Assembly (NCBI RefSeq): GCF_004214835.1
Contig: NZ_PIQJ01000001.1
Coordinates: 1,054,001-1,118,000 of the forward strand
DNA: 64,000 bases
Direction: 5' to 3'
Source of the DNA: Pseudidiomarina tainanensis
GTDB lineage: Bacteria > Pseudomonadota > Gammaproteobacteria > Enterobacterales > Alteromonadaceae
The notes under the pieces are model-generated. The model had not been told where the DNA came from and did not search any database. It saw only the letters and a list, made by a program, of their open reading frames with translations. Position numbers and translations under genes: made by a program. Each line of letters starts with the position of its first letter. Within the stretch, counting starts at the first letter, position 1. Of this stretch, positions 8,663 to 17,302 are shown piece after piece.

Positions 8663-9394
8663 ATGAAGTACTTGGCAGTTTTAGGTTTAAGTATTGTCGC
8701 AGTGGCCTGCTCGCCTGAGCAAGCGTCGACAGTGCCGGTTGAGTCACAAAGTGGACAGGTCGAGTTTGATACCACTCATATGCAACGGATGGGGTTTGTC
8801 GTTGAATCTGCAAAACCAGCACATATTGACGGATTAATGGAAGTTATTACTGATCAAGGACTTGTGTATGCCAGTGACGACGGTCGCCACATTGTCAGTG
8901 GTCGTATATTTAAAATTACTGGCAGTGAGCCTGATAACGTCAGTGAAACGGTGCTTGAAAGTATGCGGGTGAGAGACTTAGAACAGGTGCAAGACAGTGT
9001 GATTGAATTCCAAGCGCCAAATGAAAAACACATTATTCATGTATTTACCGATACGAGCTGTGGCTACTGCCGACAACTGCACGAGCGTATTGATGAATAT
9101 CTCGCAGCCGGCATTACCGTGCGTTATTTGGCATGGCCGCGAAATGGGATGCAAAGTAACGCCGCGAATGATTTGAAGAATGTTTGGTGCGCCGAAGATC
9201 AGCAAGCTGCACTAAGTGCTGCGAAGCACGACGAACCATTCAATTCAACAGAGTGTGATGACCCAGTGGCGCAGCATTTTGCGCTGGGGCAAAAATTTGG
9301 CGTACGCGGCACGCCAGCCATTGTGTTTGAGTCGGGCCGAATGTTACCTGGCTATGTGCCACCTGAGCGCCTCGCAGCGGAACTGAATAAATAA
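8663..9394 (+). CDS. dsbC: Thiol:disulfide isomerase DsbC, possibly a lipoprotein
   Basis: Corrects wrong disulfides in the periplasm; kept reduced by DsbD. 243 residues: export signal, dimerisation domain (about 35-95), then a thioredoxin-like domain with active site CGYC (Cys133, Cys136), a second cysteine pair (WCAEDQ and TECDDP) matching the structural disulfide of DsbC, and the cis-Pro loop RGTPAIVF. Start ATG at 8663 was chosen because it begins the signal peptide MKYLAVLGLSIVAVAC; a TTG at 8636 would place nine residues ahead of it. The signal ends in Ala-Val-Ala-Cys-Ser, resembling a lipobox. It lies between xerD and recJ as in E. coli. Confidence 0.9.
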   Translation: MKYLAVLGLSIVAVACSPEQASTVPVESQSGQVEFDTTHMQRMGFVVESAKPAHIDGLMEVITDQGLVYASDDGRHIVSGRIFKITGSEPDNVSETVLESMRVRDLEQVQDSVIEFQAPNEKHIIHVFTDTSCGYCRQLHERIDEYLAAGITVRYLAWPRNGMQSNAANDLKNVWCAEDQQAALSAAKHDEPFNSTECDDPVAQHFALGQKFGVRGTPAIVFESGRMLPGYVPPERLAAELNK

Positions 9395-9396
9395 TA

Positions 9397-11109
9397 ATGG
9401 CTGAAATTAGCATTCAACGTCGACCTACGGTTACTGTAGGCGATTGGGCTACTGGTATACCGCCTGTGCTGGCGCAAATTTTAGCTCGACGCGGTATTGT
9501 TGACGCACCTCAGCTCGATCTCAGCGCGAAACAACTGCCACACTTTAACTTGCTTCGCGGTGTTGAGACGGCGGCGTGCATTCTGGCAGATGCTATTGTA
9601 CAGCAGCAGGCCATATGTATCTGTGGTGACTTTGATGCTGATGGCGCCACTTCCACGGCGTTGATGGTATCGGTATTACAAGCGCTGGGCGCCGAACGCG
9701 TTGGTTATATTGTGCCGAATCGTTTCGCAGATGGTTATGGTTTATCACCAGCGGTTGTTGCACAAGCGCAACAACAAGACGCTGAGGTGATTGTGACGGT
9801 GGATAGTGGCATCTCGTGTCATGCTGGCGTTGCTGCGGCAAAAGCAGCAGGGATGACAGTGATTATTACCGACCATCACTTACCCGGACCACAATTACCG
9901 CCAGCTGATGTGATTGTAAACCCGAACCAACCCGCTTGCGATTTCCCCAGCCCCAATATTGCCGGAGTTGGTGTCGCATTTTATGTACTTTTAGCGTTAC
10001 GACATGAATTGCGCGAACGCGGCATAGATACACCTAACTTGGCTCAGTGGTTGGATTTGGTGGCTGTTGGCACGGTTGCCGACGTGGTCAAACTCGATGG
10101 CGTCAACCGTATTTTGGTGCAACAAGGTTTGCAGCGGATTCGAGCCGGTTACTGTCGCCCAGGTATTGCCGCGTTGTTGCAAGTTGCCAATCGCGATCCG
10201 CAACAGTTACAGGCCAGCGATCTCGGCTTTGCGATAGGACCACGTATTAATGCTGCGGGACGATTAGATGATATGGCCGCCGGCATTGAATGTCTGTTGG
10301 CAACAAATTTGACGCAAGCGCAACAACTTGCGGCAAAGCTGGATGAATTAAATAAAGCGCGCCGCAGTATTGAAACTGAAATGCGCGAAGAAGCTGAAGC
10401 CTATGTCGCACAATTAAATGCTGACAGCGACCAACTGCCAGCCGCACTGGTTCTCTATCAAGCTGGGTGGCACCAAGGTGTGGTTGGTATTGTCGCTGGG
10501 CGGGTCAAAGAACAATGTCATCGACCGGTTATCGCATTTGCCGATAGCGATGATGGCTTCCTCAAAGGTTCCGCTCGGTCAATTCCCGGATTACATATTC
10601 GTGATGTATTAGAACGCGTGCACAGTCTGCATCCACAATTAATTGAACGCTTTGGTGGTCACGCAATGGCGGCAGGTTTGACGCTAGCGCGGGAAAACTT
10701 AGGGGCATTTCGTGAAGCATTTACGCAACAAGTGGCTGACTGGTTAGGTGCAGATGACTTGACTCATACCATCTGGTCAGATGGTGAACTGGATGCCGAA
10801 TATTTGCAAGAACCGTTTGTGCGTCAACTTGAAGCATATGGCCCTTGGGGGCAAGGGTTTCCTGAGCCGATTTTTGATGGGGAATTTCGTATAGCGCAGC
10901 AACGTTTGGTGGGTGAGCGACACTTGAAATTAGTATTGGAAACACCACAACGTGTCGTCATTGATGCAATAGCGTTTAACGTTGATTTACAAGTGTGGCC
11001 AGATACCTCCATCGAACGCATGCATGCTGCATACAAAGTTCAATTAAATCACTTTCGTGGTCGCACTTCGGTGCAGCTACAACTAGAGCATTTTTACGCT
11101 TTGCGGTAG
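9397..11109 (+). CDS. recJ: Single-stranded-DNA exonuclease RecJ
   Basis: A 570-residue 5'-3' ssDNA exonuclease of the DHH phosphoesterase family, acting in RecF-pathway recombination, mismatch repair and base excision repair. Metal-binding motifs are present: CGDFDADGATSTALM (about 75-89), VTVDSGISCHAG, and TDHHLPGP carrying the DHH triad (about 158-160). The DHHA1 domain has GRINAAGRLDDM-type and GGHAMAAG signatures. It starts two bases after dsbC and precedes prfB. Confidence 0.95.
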   Translation: MAEISIQRRPTVTVGDWATGIPPVLAQILARRGIVDAPQLDLSAKQLPHFNLLRGVETAACILADAIVQQQAICICGDFDADGATSTALMVSVLQALGAERVGYIVPNRFADGYGLSPAVVAQAQQQDAEVIVTVDSGISCHAGVAAAKAAGMTVIITDHHLPGPQLPPADVIVNPNQPACDFPSPNIAGVGVAFYVLLALRHELRERGIDTPNLAQWLDLVAVGTVADVVKLDGVNRILVQQGLQRIRAGYCRPGIAALLQVANRDPQQLQASDLGFAIGPRINAAGRLDDMAAGIECLLATNLTQAQQLAAKLDELNKARRSIETEMREEAEAYVAQLNADSDQLPAALVLYQAGWHQGVVGIVAGRVKEQCHRPVIAFADSDDGFLKGSARSIPGLHIRDVLERVHSLHPQLIERFGGHAMAAGLTLARENLGAFREAFTQQVADWLGADDLTHTIWSDGELDAEYLQEPFVRQLEAYGPWGQGFPEPIFDGEFRIAQQRLVGERHLKLVLETPQRVVIDAIAFNVDLQVWPDTSIERMHAAYKVQLNHFRGRTSVQLQLEHFYALR

Positions 11110-11168
11110 AATACGCCCCCTTTGTAAACAACCTTGCAAACAACGATTGCTATTGAGATTGAAAAACT

Positions 11169-12267
11169 ATGTTCGAAACGAATGCTACATATGTTGCGAT
11201 AAAAGAAATGCGAAAACGCAGCGAGCTACTTCGGGGGTATCTTTGACTACGCTCAGAAAGTAGAGCGTCTTGAAGAAGTCACTCGTGAGCTGGAAGATCC
11301 AGGTGTGTGGAATGATCAAGAGCGCGCGCAGGCGTTAGGAAAAGAACGCTCGAGCTTAGAGCAAGTCGTTGAAACATTGAACAATCTGGCTCAAGGGCTG
11401 GACGATGTTGAAGGTTTGGTTGAGTTAGCCGTCGAGGCTGACGATGAAGACACCTACAACGAAGCCGTAGCCGAACTTGACCAATTAGAAGGACAACTGG
11501 CAACACTTGAGTTCCGTCGCATGTTCTCTGGTGACCACGATGCGTCTGATTGCTATTTAGATATTCAAGCCGGTTCCGGCGGGACTGAAGCGCAAGATTG
11601 GGCAAATATGCTGTTGCGTATGTATTTACGCTGGGCCGAATCACATGATTTTAAAGCTGAAATCACTGAGCTTTCTGAAGGTGAAGTGGCCGGCATCAAA
11701 TCGGTAACAGTGCGGGTGCAAGGTGAATACGCTTATGGGTGGTTACGCACCGAAACGGGTGTTCATCGATTAGTGCGCAAATCACCATTTGACTCAGGTA
11801 ATCGTCGGCATACGTCGTTTGCTTCGGTGTTTGTCTATCCGGAAGTCGATGACTCAATTGAAATTGAGATCAATCCAGCAGACTTGCGCGTAGACACGTA
11901 TCGAGCGTCAGGTGCTGGTGGTCAGCACGTTAACCGTACTGACTCGGCGATTCGTATTACGCACGAGCCCACAGGTGTTGTGGTGCAGTGTCAGAGCGAC
12001 CGTTCACAGCATAAAAACCGCGATGCCGCGATGAAACAATTACGCGCGAAATTGTTTGAGTTAGAATTGCAAAAGCAACTCGCTGAAAAACAAGCGCTCG
12101 AAGATTCGAAATCAGATATTGGTTGGGGCAGTCAAATCCGCTCATACGTGCTTGATGATGCGCGTATCAAAGATTTGCGTACCGGTGTTGAAAACCGTAA
12201 TACGCAAGCGGTACTCGATGGTGCTCTTGACCCATTTATTGAAGCAAGTTTGAAATCAGGTTTATAA
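11169..12267 (+). CDS. prfB: Peptide chain release factor 2, programmed +1 frameshift
   Basis: RF2 releases peptides at UAA and UGA codons. The gene begins at ATG 11169; 25 codons are read in frame zero to a UGA at 11244-11246, then reading continues in the +1 frame from 11245, giving 365 residues, the E. coli length. Codon-recognition tripeptide Ser-Pro-Phe is at residues 205-207 and the catalytic GGQ at 250-252. Residue 246 is Ala, as in most bacteria, rather than the Thr of E. coli K-12. Downstream lysS is the usual partner. Expression is autoregulated: low RF2 favours frameshifting. Confidence 0.96.
11231..11247 (+). promoter_or_regulatory. RF2 programmed frameshift site
   Basis: The site reads GGGGG, UAU, CUU, UGA, C. 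The purine-rich GGGGG acts as an internal Shine-Dalgarno stimulator just upstream of the slippery CUU; UGA followed by C is a weak stop context. Peptidyl-tRNA-Leu slips from CUU to UUU, and reading resumes at GAC (11245-11247). This is the same layout as the E. coli prfB site. Confidence 0.95.
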
Positions 12268-12314
12268 ATTGAAGTTGCAGGGCGAACGGCTCTGCGTAAA
12301 GAGGAAACTTACCG

Positions 12315-13823
12315 ATGAACGATAAAACGCAAGCCCCTGAGTTGGACGTCAATGAACAAATCGCCCAGCGCAAGGCTAAGCTTGCTGCGTTGCGCGAGCG
12401 AGGCGTAGCATTCCCGAATGATTTCCGTCGCGACAGCTTAGCAGCTGAGTTGCACGAGCAATATGACGGTTCGGAAAAAGAAGAGCTAGCAGCGAAAGGC
12501 ATTCGTGTCAGTGTGGCTGGTCGGATGATGACGCGTCGGATTATGGGTAAGGCAAGCTTTGCAACCATTCAGGATATGTCGGGCCAAATTCAATTGTATG
12601 TGGCGCGTGATAATCTGCCTGAGGGTTTTTACAACGAAGAATTTAAAAAATGGGATTTAGGTGACATTGTTGGTGCCTCAGGAACCTTGTTTATTACTGG
12701 AACAGGTGAGTTGAGTGTGCAAGTGGATGACGTGCGCTTATTAACTAAGGCGTTGCGCCCGTTACCAGATAAATTCCACGGTTTGTCTGACCAAGAAATG
12801 CGTTATCGTCAGCGTTACTTGGATTTAATCACCAATCAAGAATCGCGTAATACGTTTATTGTTCGCTCCAAAGTGGTTGATTATATTCGCCGCTATTTGG
12901 CGAATAAGCAGTTCTTGGAAGTTGAAACACCAATGATGCAAACCATTCCAGGTGGTGCAGCCGCACGTCCGTTTGTGACGCATCATAATGCGTTAGATAT
13001 GCAGTTATATTTACGTATTGCACCGGAGTTGTACCTGAAGCGTTTAGTTGTAGGCGGATTCGAGAAAGTATTTGAAATCAACCGCAATTTCCGTAACGAA
13101 GGTTTATCAACGCGTCACAATCCAGAATTCACCATGCTTGAGTTCTATTGGGCTTATGCTGATTATCAAGACTTGATGGACTTAACGGAAGACATGCTGC
13201 GCGGCATGACCACGGAAATCCTCGGTTCAGCGCAGTTTGAAAGCGAAGGCGTGCAGTATGACTTTAGTAAGCCATTTGCGCGAATGACGGTAAAAGAAGC
13301 GATTTTAGAACATCTACCTTCAGCAACCGAAGCGCAATTGGATAGTATTGAACAAGCGACTGAACTCGCGGAATCTCTGGGCATTAAAGTCAAACCGGTT
13401 TGGGGCTTAGGTAAAATCCAAATTGAAATCTTTGAAGAGGTTGCCGAGCATAAATTAATGCAGCCAACCTTTATTACTGCGTACCCAGCAGAAGTATCAC
13501 CGTTAGCGCGTCGTAACGATAACGACCCGTTTATTACCGACCGTTTTGAGTTTTTTGTCGGTGGTCGCGAGTTGGCGAATGGTTTCTCTGAGCTGAATGA
13601 CGCCGAAGATCAAGCCGAACGCTTCCGTGAACAAGTGCAGCAAAAAGAAGCGGGTGATGACGAAGCGATGTTCTATGACGAAGATTATGTGACAGCGTTA
13701 GAACACGGCTTGCCACCGACTGCGGGCGAAGGTATTGGCATTGATCGGTTGGTGATGTTGTTGACTGATTCGCCATCGATTCGTGATGTGTTGCTGTTCC
13801 CACACATGCGTCCACGGAAATAA
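12315..13823 (+). CDS. lysS: Lysyl-tRNA synthetase, class II
   Basis: Charges tRNA-Lys. 502 residues: N-terminal OB-fold anticodon-binding domain (about 60-150) and a class II catalytic core with motif 2 ([20 protein letters not shown], about 262-281) and motif 3 ([13 protein letters not shown], about 473-485), ending FPHMRP. Start ATG at 12315, preceded by AGAGGAAA. It follows prfB by 47 bp, as in E. coli, and is followed by a terminator flanked by heptamer repeats. Confidence 0.96.
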   Translation: MNDKTQAPELDVNEQIAQRKAKLAALRERGVAFPNDFRRDSLAAELHEQYDGSEKEELAAKGIRVSVAGRMMTRRIMGKASFATIQDMSGQIQLYVARDNLPEGFYNEEFKKWDLGDIVGASGTLFITGTGELSVQVDDVRLLTKALRPLPDKFHGLSDQEMRYRQRYLDLITNQESRNTFIVRSKVVDYIRRYLANKQFLEVETPMMQTIPGGAAARPFVTHHNALDMQLYLRIAPELYLKRLVVGGFEKVFEINRNFRNEGLSTRHNPEFTMLEFYWAYADYQDLMDLTEDMLRGMTTEILGSAQFESEGVQYDFSKPFARMTVKEAILEHLPSATEAQLDSIEQATELAESLGIKVKPVWGLGKIQIEIFEEVAEHKLMQPTFITAYPAEVSPLARRNDNDPFITDRFEFFVGGRELANGFSELNDAEDQAERFREQVQQKEAGDDEAMFYDEDYVTALEHGLPPTAGEGIGIDRLVMLLTDSPSIRDVLLFPHMRPRK

Positions 13824-13832
13824 CAGCAAAAG

Positions 13833-13862
13833 CGATATTAGTTGTTAGATATTGGATATTAG
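13833..13862 (+). repeat. Heptad repeat arm, copy A (after lysS)
   Basis: Beginning nine bases after the lysS stop: CG followed by four 7-bp units, ATATTAG, TTGTTAG, ATATTGG, ATATTAG. The same 30-bp block, with one unit changed, follows the patatin-like gene at 48199 and a three-unit version follows tyrR at 62163. Here it sits just upstream of the lysS terminator. Unlike the copy at 48199 there is no matching inverted arm beyond the terminator; a GATTAAC array stands there instead. Confidence 0.85.
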
Positions 13863-13867
13863 AGGTA

Positions 13868-13897
13868 GCCCGGCGTTATACGCCGGGTTATTTTTTT
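13868..13897 (+). terminator. Intrinsic terminator of lysS
   Basis: Stem CCCGGCG (13869-13875), loop TTATA, CGCCGGG (13881-13887), followed by TTA and seven T. It ends the xerD-to-lysS transcription direction and faces the convergent transsulfuration-family gene. Confidence 0.9.
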
Positions 13898-13900
13898 AAC

Positions 13901-13942
13901 GATTAACGATTAACGATTAACGATTAACGATTAACGATTAAC
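13901..13942. repeat. Six perfect tandem copies of GATTAAC
   Basis: A simple-sequence array of six identical 7-bp units, with a partial seventh (TTAAC) running back into the T-tract of the lysS terminator. Read on the minus strand it is (GTTAATC)6, and the stop codon of the minus-strand gene (13938-13940) lies inside its first unit, so copy-number change would lengthen only the 3' untranslated region. The 7-bp period matches the heptads of the arm at 13833. Confidence 0.95.
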
Positions 13943-15086
13943 GCATTGCTTGCAATAAATCGGCGAGTAATTCGTGTTTGTCCTCAATACCGGCTGATAA
14001 ACGTAACAAATCAGGCGGGCAGGGCGTCCCTTCGCCTTCAACGCTGGCGCGATGTTCAATTAAGCTTTCCACGCCACCAAGTGACGTTGCGCGTTTCCAT
14101 AATTTGGTGTTGGCGGCCAAATGCACCGCTGCTTGCTCACCACCTTTAACGCGAATCGAAAGCATGCCACCGAAGCCGCCGTGCATTTGTTTGCGAGCGA
14201 CGTTATGGCCTGCAAAACTTGGTAAGCCTGGGTACAAGACTTCGAGAATTTGTGGATGTTGTTGCAGTTGCTCAGCTAGAAACATCGCGTTGCTACAACT
14301 TTCACGGACCCGCAAGTGCATGGTGCGCATGCCGCGTAATAACTGCGCGGCGTCGTGTGGGCTTGGAACTGCGCCACCTTGCGCTCGTACCGCACGAATA
14401 CGTTGCCAATAGGCTGAATCTTGTTTCGTTACTAACGCACCCGCGATAACATCAGAGTGACCATTGAGATACTTCGTGGCACTATGCATGACAATATCTG
14501 CGCCAATGGCCAGCGGTTGGGTTAATAGTGGTGTGGCACAGGTTGAATCAACCGCAACGGCGGCGCCTGCTGATTTCGCTAGCTCACTGATAGCGGCAAT
14601 ATCGCTGATTGTCCACATCGGGTTGCCTGGGGTTTCTAACCAGACCAGCTTGGTTTGTTTAGGTTTGATCGCCGCGGCAACTGCATTCAAATCAGTCATG
14701 TCGACAAAGTCGATTCGTAAACCCCAGTCAGTCGCAAAATTTAGTAACCAGTTACGCAGCGCCCAATACATCACTATAGGTGCAACAACATGATCGCCGG
14801 GCTTTAAGCCTAAAAATACTGCGGTTGCAGCAGCCATGCCCGAACCAAATAATAGCGCTTGTTCGCCACCCTCGAGTTGGCATAATAACTGCTCAACTGG
14901 TTTGTAGGTTGGATTGTCAGCGCGCGAATAAACATTGCCGGTTGGATAAGTATTATCGGCGCCACGAATGTAGGTGGTGGCAACATGAATCGGCAATACA
15001 ACGCCTTGGCTTTCTTGGTCTATTTTACCAAGCGCTTGCGCGAGAGCGGTGGCAGAGCTATATGGATAGGCTTTGTTGTTCGTCAT
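13938..15086 (-). CDS. PLP-dependent Cys/Met-metabolism (transsulfuration family) enzyme
   Basis: 382 residues of the cystathionine gamma-synthase / beta-lyase / methionine gamma-lyase family. The PLP-binding Lys is in HSATKYLNGHSD (about residue 202); the upstream segment YSRADNPTYKPVEQLL and the GSGMAAATAV phosphate-binding loop are typical. At the position where most members have Tyr-Gly, this protein has VMYWAL, keeping Tyr but replacing Gly by Trp, and it lacks the Tyr-Gly-Cys of methionine gamma-lyase. That points to a cystathionine synthase or lyase, but substrate cannot be assigned. Start ATG at 15086 is preferred; a GTG at 15098 adds four residues. Its end overlaps the GATTAAC array. 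Confidence 0.85.
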   Translation of the reverse strand: MTNNKAYPYSSATALAQALGKIDQESQGVVLPIHVATTYIRGADNTYPTGNVYSRADNPTYKPVEQLLCQLEGGEQALLFGSGMAAATAVFLGLKPGDHVVAPIVMYWALRNWLLNFATDWGLRIDFVDMTDLNAVAAAIKPKQTKLVWLETPGNPMWTISDIAAISELAKSAGAAVAVDSTCATPLLTQPLAIGADIVMHSATKYLNGHSDVIAGALVTKQDSAYWQRIRAVRAQGGAVPSPHDAAQLLRGMRTMHLRVRESCSNAMFLAEQLQQHPQILEVLYPGLPSFAGHNVARKQMHGGFGGMLSIRVKGGEQAAVHLAANTKLWKRATSLGGVESLIEHRASVEGEGTPCPPDLLRLSAGIEDKHELLADLLQAMR

Positions 15087-15145
15087 GGCTGATGTCACTT
15101 GTCAAATAAGCAGTTGTGACCATCAGTATACGCTGATTTGCGCAT

Positions 15146-15170
15146 AAAAAAACGCACCCGGAGGTGCGTT
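15146..15170 (-). terminator. Intrinsic terminator of the ygfZ-slyD operon
   Basis: Stem AACGCACC (15151-15158) and GGTGCGTT (15163-15170) with loop CGGA. On the minus strand the stem is followed by a run of T (15146-15152), ending slyD transcription before the next minus-strand gene. Confidence 0.88.
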
Positions 15171-15191
15171 TTTATCGCAAATTCATGCGGA

Positions 15192-15680
15192 TTAACCGTG
15201 GTTGTGGTTACCATCGGCATGAACGTGACCGTGGTCCAATTCGCTTGGATCAGCATCACGAACTTCAACAACTTCAACGTCAAAGTTTAACGCAGTACCT
15301 GCTAACGGATGATTACCGTCTACAGTAACTTCGTCGTCGCTTACGTCAACAATCATGACTGATTGCTCACCAGCGTCAGTGCTTGCACGGAACTGCATAC
15401 CAACAGCTACTTCGTTGTCGCCAAACAAGCTACGTGGAACGGTTTGAATAAGACCTTCATGACGTTCGCCATAGGCGTCAGCTGGTTGAATTTCAGCTTC
15501 AAATTTGTCGCCAGTCGCTTTGCCGTCAAGTGCGTTCTCAAGACCTTTGATCAACATTCCGCGACCAAAGATAAATTGTAGCGGTTGACCTTCTTTTGAT
15601 TGATCCAGAACTTGGCCTTCGGCGGTTTTCACGGTGTAGTGAATTCCAACAACTTTGTCCTGGCTAATAGTTTGACTCAT
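15192..15680 (-). CDS. slyD: FKBP-type peptidyl-prolyl isomerase SlyD
   Basis: A 162-residue prolyl isomerase and chaperone. The FKBP domain is split by an insert-in-flap domain (about residues 70-130), the SlyD/SlpA arrangement; FGRGMLIKGLENALDG is the conserved segment before the insert. The C-terminus is His-rich (HGHVHADGNHNHG), which in SlyD binds nickel and aids hydrogenase or urease maturation; this favours SlyD over SlpA/FkpB, though the tail is short. Its start overlaps the ygfZ stop by four bases, so the two are translationally coupled. Confidence 0.88.
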   Translation of the reverse strand: MSQTISQDKVVGIHYTVKTAEGQVLDQSKEGQPLQFIFGRGMLIKGLENALDGKATGDKFEAEIQPADAYGERHEGLIQTVPRSLFGDNEVAVGMQFRASTDAGEQSVMIVDVSDDEVTVDGNHPLAGTALNFDVEVVEVRDADPSELDHGHVHADGNHNHG

Positions 15681-16621
15681 GATTCATCCAAGTTATAAGG
15701 CAGTGGGTAAATTTCCAAGAGACTCGCGTCATCATCTTTCACTCTCAGCTTGGTATCTGCCTCGATATCGCTTGGCAGTACAGCTAAAAGATCGAGTTGA
15801 TTGTCAGCACGGCTCACTGCATTAATTACCGTGCCGGCACGTCGCCAATTGTCACCAAGTTGCTGTTCTAGCGTGGCGCCGGCGTTAACCGACGGCCCTT
15901 GGCCAACTAAACGAAACAGTGCTCGCTTCTGCTTGCCCAGATATTTCATCCGAGCGATGGTCTCCTGGCCGATATAACACCCCTTGGTAAAGCTAATACC
16001 ATGTAACGCCTGAACGTTAAGCATTTGGGGCACATACTCTAATAGTGTACCTGAAATGAGGGTCGGTCGACCACGTTCAATTTCAAGTGCATTCCAAGCA
16101 TCCATTGGTGCGTTGGTTGGAAAGTTATCACGTTCGGTGATAAGCAAGTACTGATCGGGGTGACTGCCTAGGGTTAAGGTCACGCCATCAGCAACTTTGG
16201 TTACCGCTTGTGATTCATCGACATTCAACGGTTGCTCAAGCCATTCAGCTAAACGCGCAGGCGCCGCCGTACCGAAAACACCAAAGAGTGATAACTGTTC
16301 AGAAGCATCGACGATGTCAGTTTTGCTAAATACCCCAAACTTTTGTAACTGCGCCAAACTGGCGGCAATTGCGTCTTTATGACTCAGCAATAGCACACTG
16401 TCAGCGAAGCGGGTGACAAACAATGTACTCATCGCTTTGCCTTTGTTGTCACAGTGCGCGGCGTACAGCCAATTGCGATCCGTCAACTGCTTCATGTCGC
16501 AGGTTAATTGGCCCTGCAAAAATTCGTCAGTTTGTGGACCCGTCAGACGAATAACGCCGTAATCTGTTAATGAAACCGTTACGTATTCAGGCTGAGCTTT
16601 GGTAAACTCTGTATCTAACAC
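15677..16621 (-). CDS. ygfZ: Folate-binding tRNA-modification protein YgfZ
   Basis: A 314-residue GcvT-like protein that uses tetrahydrofolate and supports Fe-S enzymes such as the tRNA thiotransferase MiaB. The hallmark KGCYIGQE with its essential Cys is present (FTKGCYIGQETIARM, about residues 219-233). Start ATG at 16621. It is divergent from sdhE, an arrangement widespread in gammaproteobacteria; both affect Fe-S or flavin enzyme assembly. Confidence 0.93.
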   Translation of the reverse strand: MLDTEFTKAQPEYVTVSLTDYGVIRLTGPQTDEFLQGQLTCDMKQLTDRNWLYAAHCDNKGKAMSTLFVTRFADSVLLLSHKDAIAASLAQLQKFGVFSKTDIVDASEQLSLFGVFGTAAPARLAEWLEQPLNVDESQAVTKVADGVTLTLGSHPDQYLLITERDNFPTNAPMDAWNALEIERGRPTLISGTLLEYVPQMLNVQALHGISFTKGCYIGQETIARMKYLGKQKRALFRLVGQGPSVNAGATLEQQLGDNWRRAGTVINAVSRADNQLDLLAVLPSDIEADTKLRVKDDDASLLEIYPLPYNLDES

Positions 16622-16671
16622 AAGAAACCTCGCTTTCTCATCGATATTCGAATAGATGGGGATGTTTTTTC

Positions 16672-16705
16672 ATTATACAAGCCGTTTTATTTCGCGACGT
16701 ATAAT
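16672..16705. promoter_or_regulatory. Back-to-back promoter -10 elements, ygfZ and sdhE
   Basis: The 108-bp gap between ygfZ and sdhE has two perfect -10 hexamers: TATAAT on plus (16700-16705), 25 bases before the sdhE ATG, and TATAAT on minus (reverse complement of 16672-16677), 51 bases before the ygfZ start. The hexamers lie 22 bases apart, so polymerases would compete. The -35 regions are weak on both strands. Confidence 0.6.
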
Positions 16706-16729
16706 TTTTGTCGTAAAAGAAGGATTCGC

Positions 16730-17002
16730 ATGGAAAAGTTGCAACAAAATGCCGATACATTGAAAGATAAAAATCGACTTCGTTGGGCGTGTCGTCGTGG
16801 CATGTTAGAACTTGATGTTTTATTTATGCCATTCGTCGAAGAAGCCTACGACGATTTGAATGCGCAGCAACAAGATGCATTTCGGCGCTTACTGACTTGT
16901 GATGACCCTGACTTATTTGCTTGGTTTATGGGGCATCAAAAATGCGAAGACGAGGAATTAGCAGCCATGGTGGCGTACATTCTCAGTCGCGTAAAAGTTT
17001 AG
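16730..17002 (+). CDS. sdhE: Succinate dehydrogenase FAD assembly factor SdhE
   Basis: A 90-residue small acidic protein that promotes covalent FAD attachment to SdhA and FrdA. The essential RGxxE motif is present (RRGMLELD, about residues 22-29), with the following helices FMPFVEEAY and LLTCDDPDLFAWFMG typical of the family. Start ATG at 16730 with AAGGA upstream. Divergent from ygfZ and followed directly by a ygfX-like frame, the gene order known from enterobacteria. Confidence 0.95.
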   Translation: MEKLQQNADTLKDKNRLRWACRRGMLELDVLFMPFVEEAYDDLNAQQQDAFRRLLTCDDPDLFAWFMGHQKCEDEELAAMVAYILSRVKV

Positions 17003-17302
17003 TTGCTGTCGCAATTCACCGTGCAACCTTGGGCTTGGCTGCGGTTGCGGCAGCAAGTTTGGGGTGTCGATCAGCAGCGGGGCGTCTGGGTACAACTGAA
17101 TGACCTTGATCAGGTCTGTTGGCACCTGCAACCATTATCGTGGGTGACGCCGTGGGGCGCTTTGCTCATTTTGCAGCGTCCAGATACTGCACGGCGTTGG
17201 TTATGGTTGCCGCGCAGTTGGTTAGGTGATGCGCAATATCGCCGTTTAGCTCGATTTTTGCTGCGCTGGCGTCAGTACGGTCGGCTGAGCTTCAGCAAGT
17301 AA
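17003..17302 (+). CDS. YgfX/CptA-like protein lacking the membrane segments
   Basis: A 99-residue protein that starts with TTG immediately after the sdhE stop. Its second half (about residues 40-95: [19 protein letters not shown], then [24 protein letters not shown]) aligns well by eye with the cytoplasmic C-terminal part of E. coli YgfX, the membrane protein encoded next to sdhE. The two N-terminal membrane helices of YgfX are missing and there is no room upstream to encode them. Very Trp-rich. Its last 57 bases overlap the convergent end of nadB. No function should be assumed from E. coli YgfX. Confidence 0.65.
   Translation: MLSQFTVQPWAWLRLRQQVWGVDQQRGVWVQLNDLDQVCWHLQPLSWVTPWGALLILQRPDTARRWLWLPRSWLGDAQYRRLARFLLRWRQYGRLSFSK

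Noticed and set aside
8368-8775. 135-codon minus-strand frame antisense to the end of xerD and start of dsbC
   Set aside because: Shadow of two well-supported genes; no family features, no ribosome binding site.
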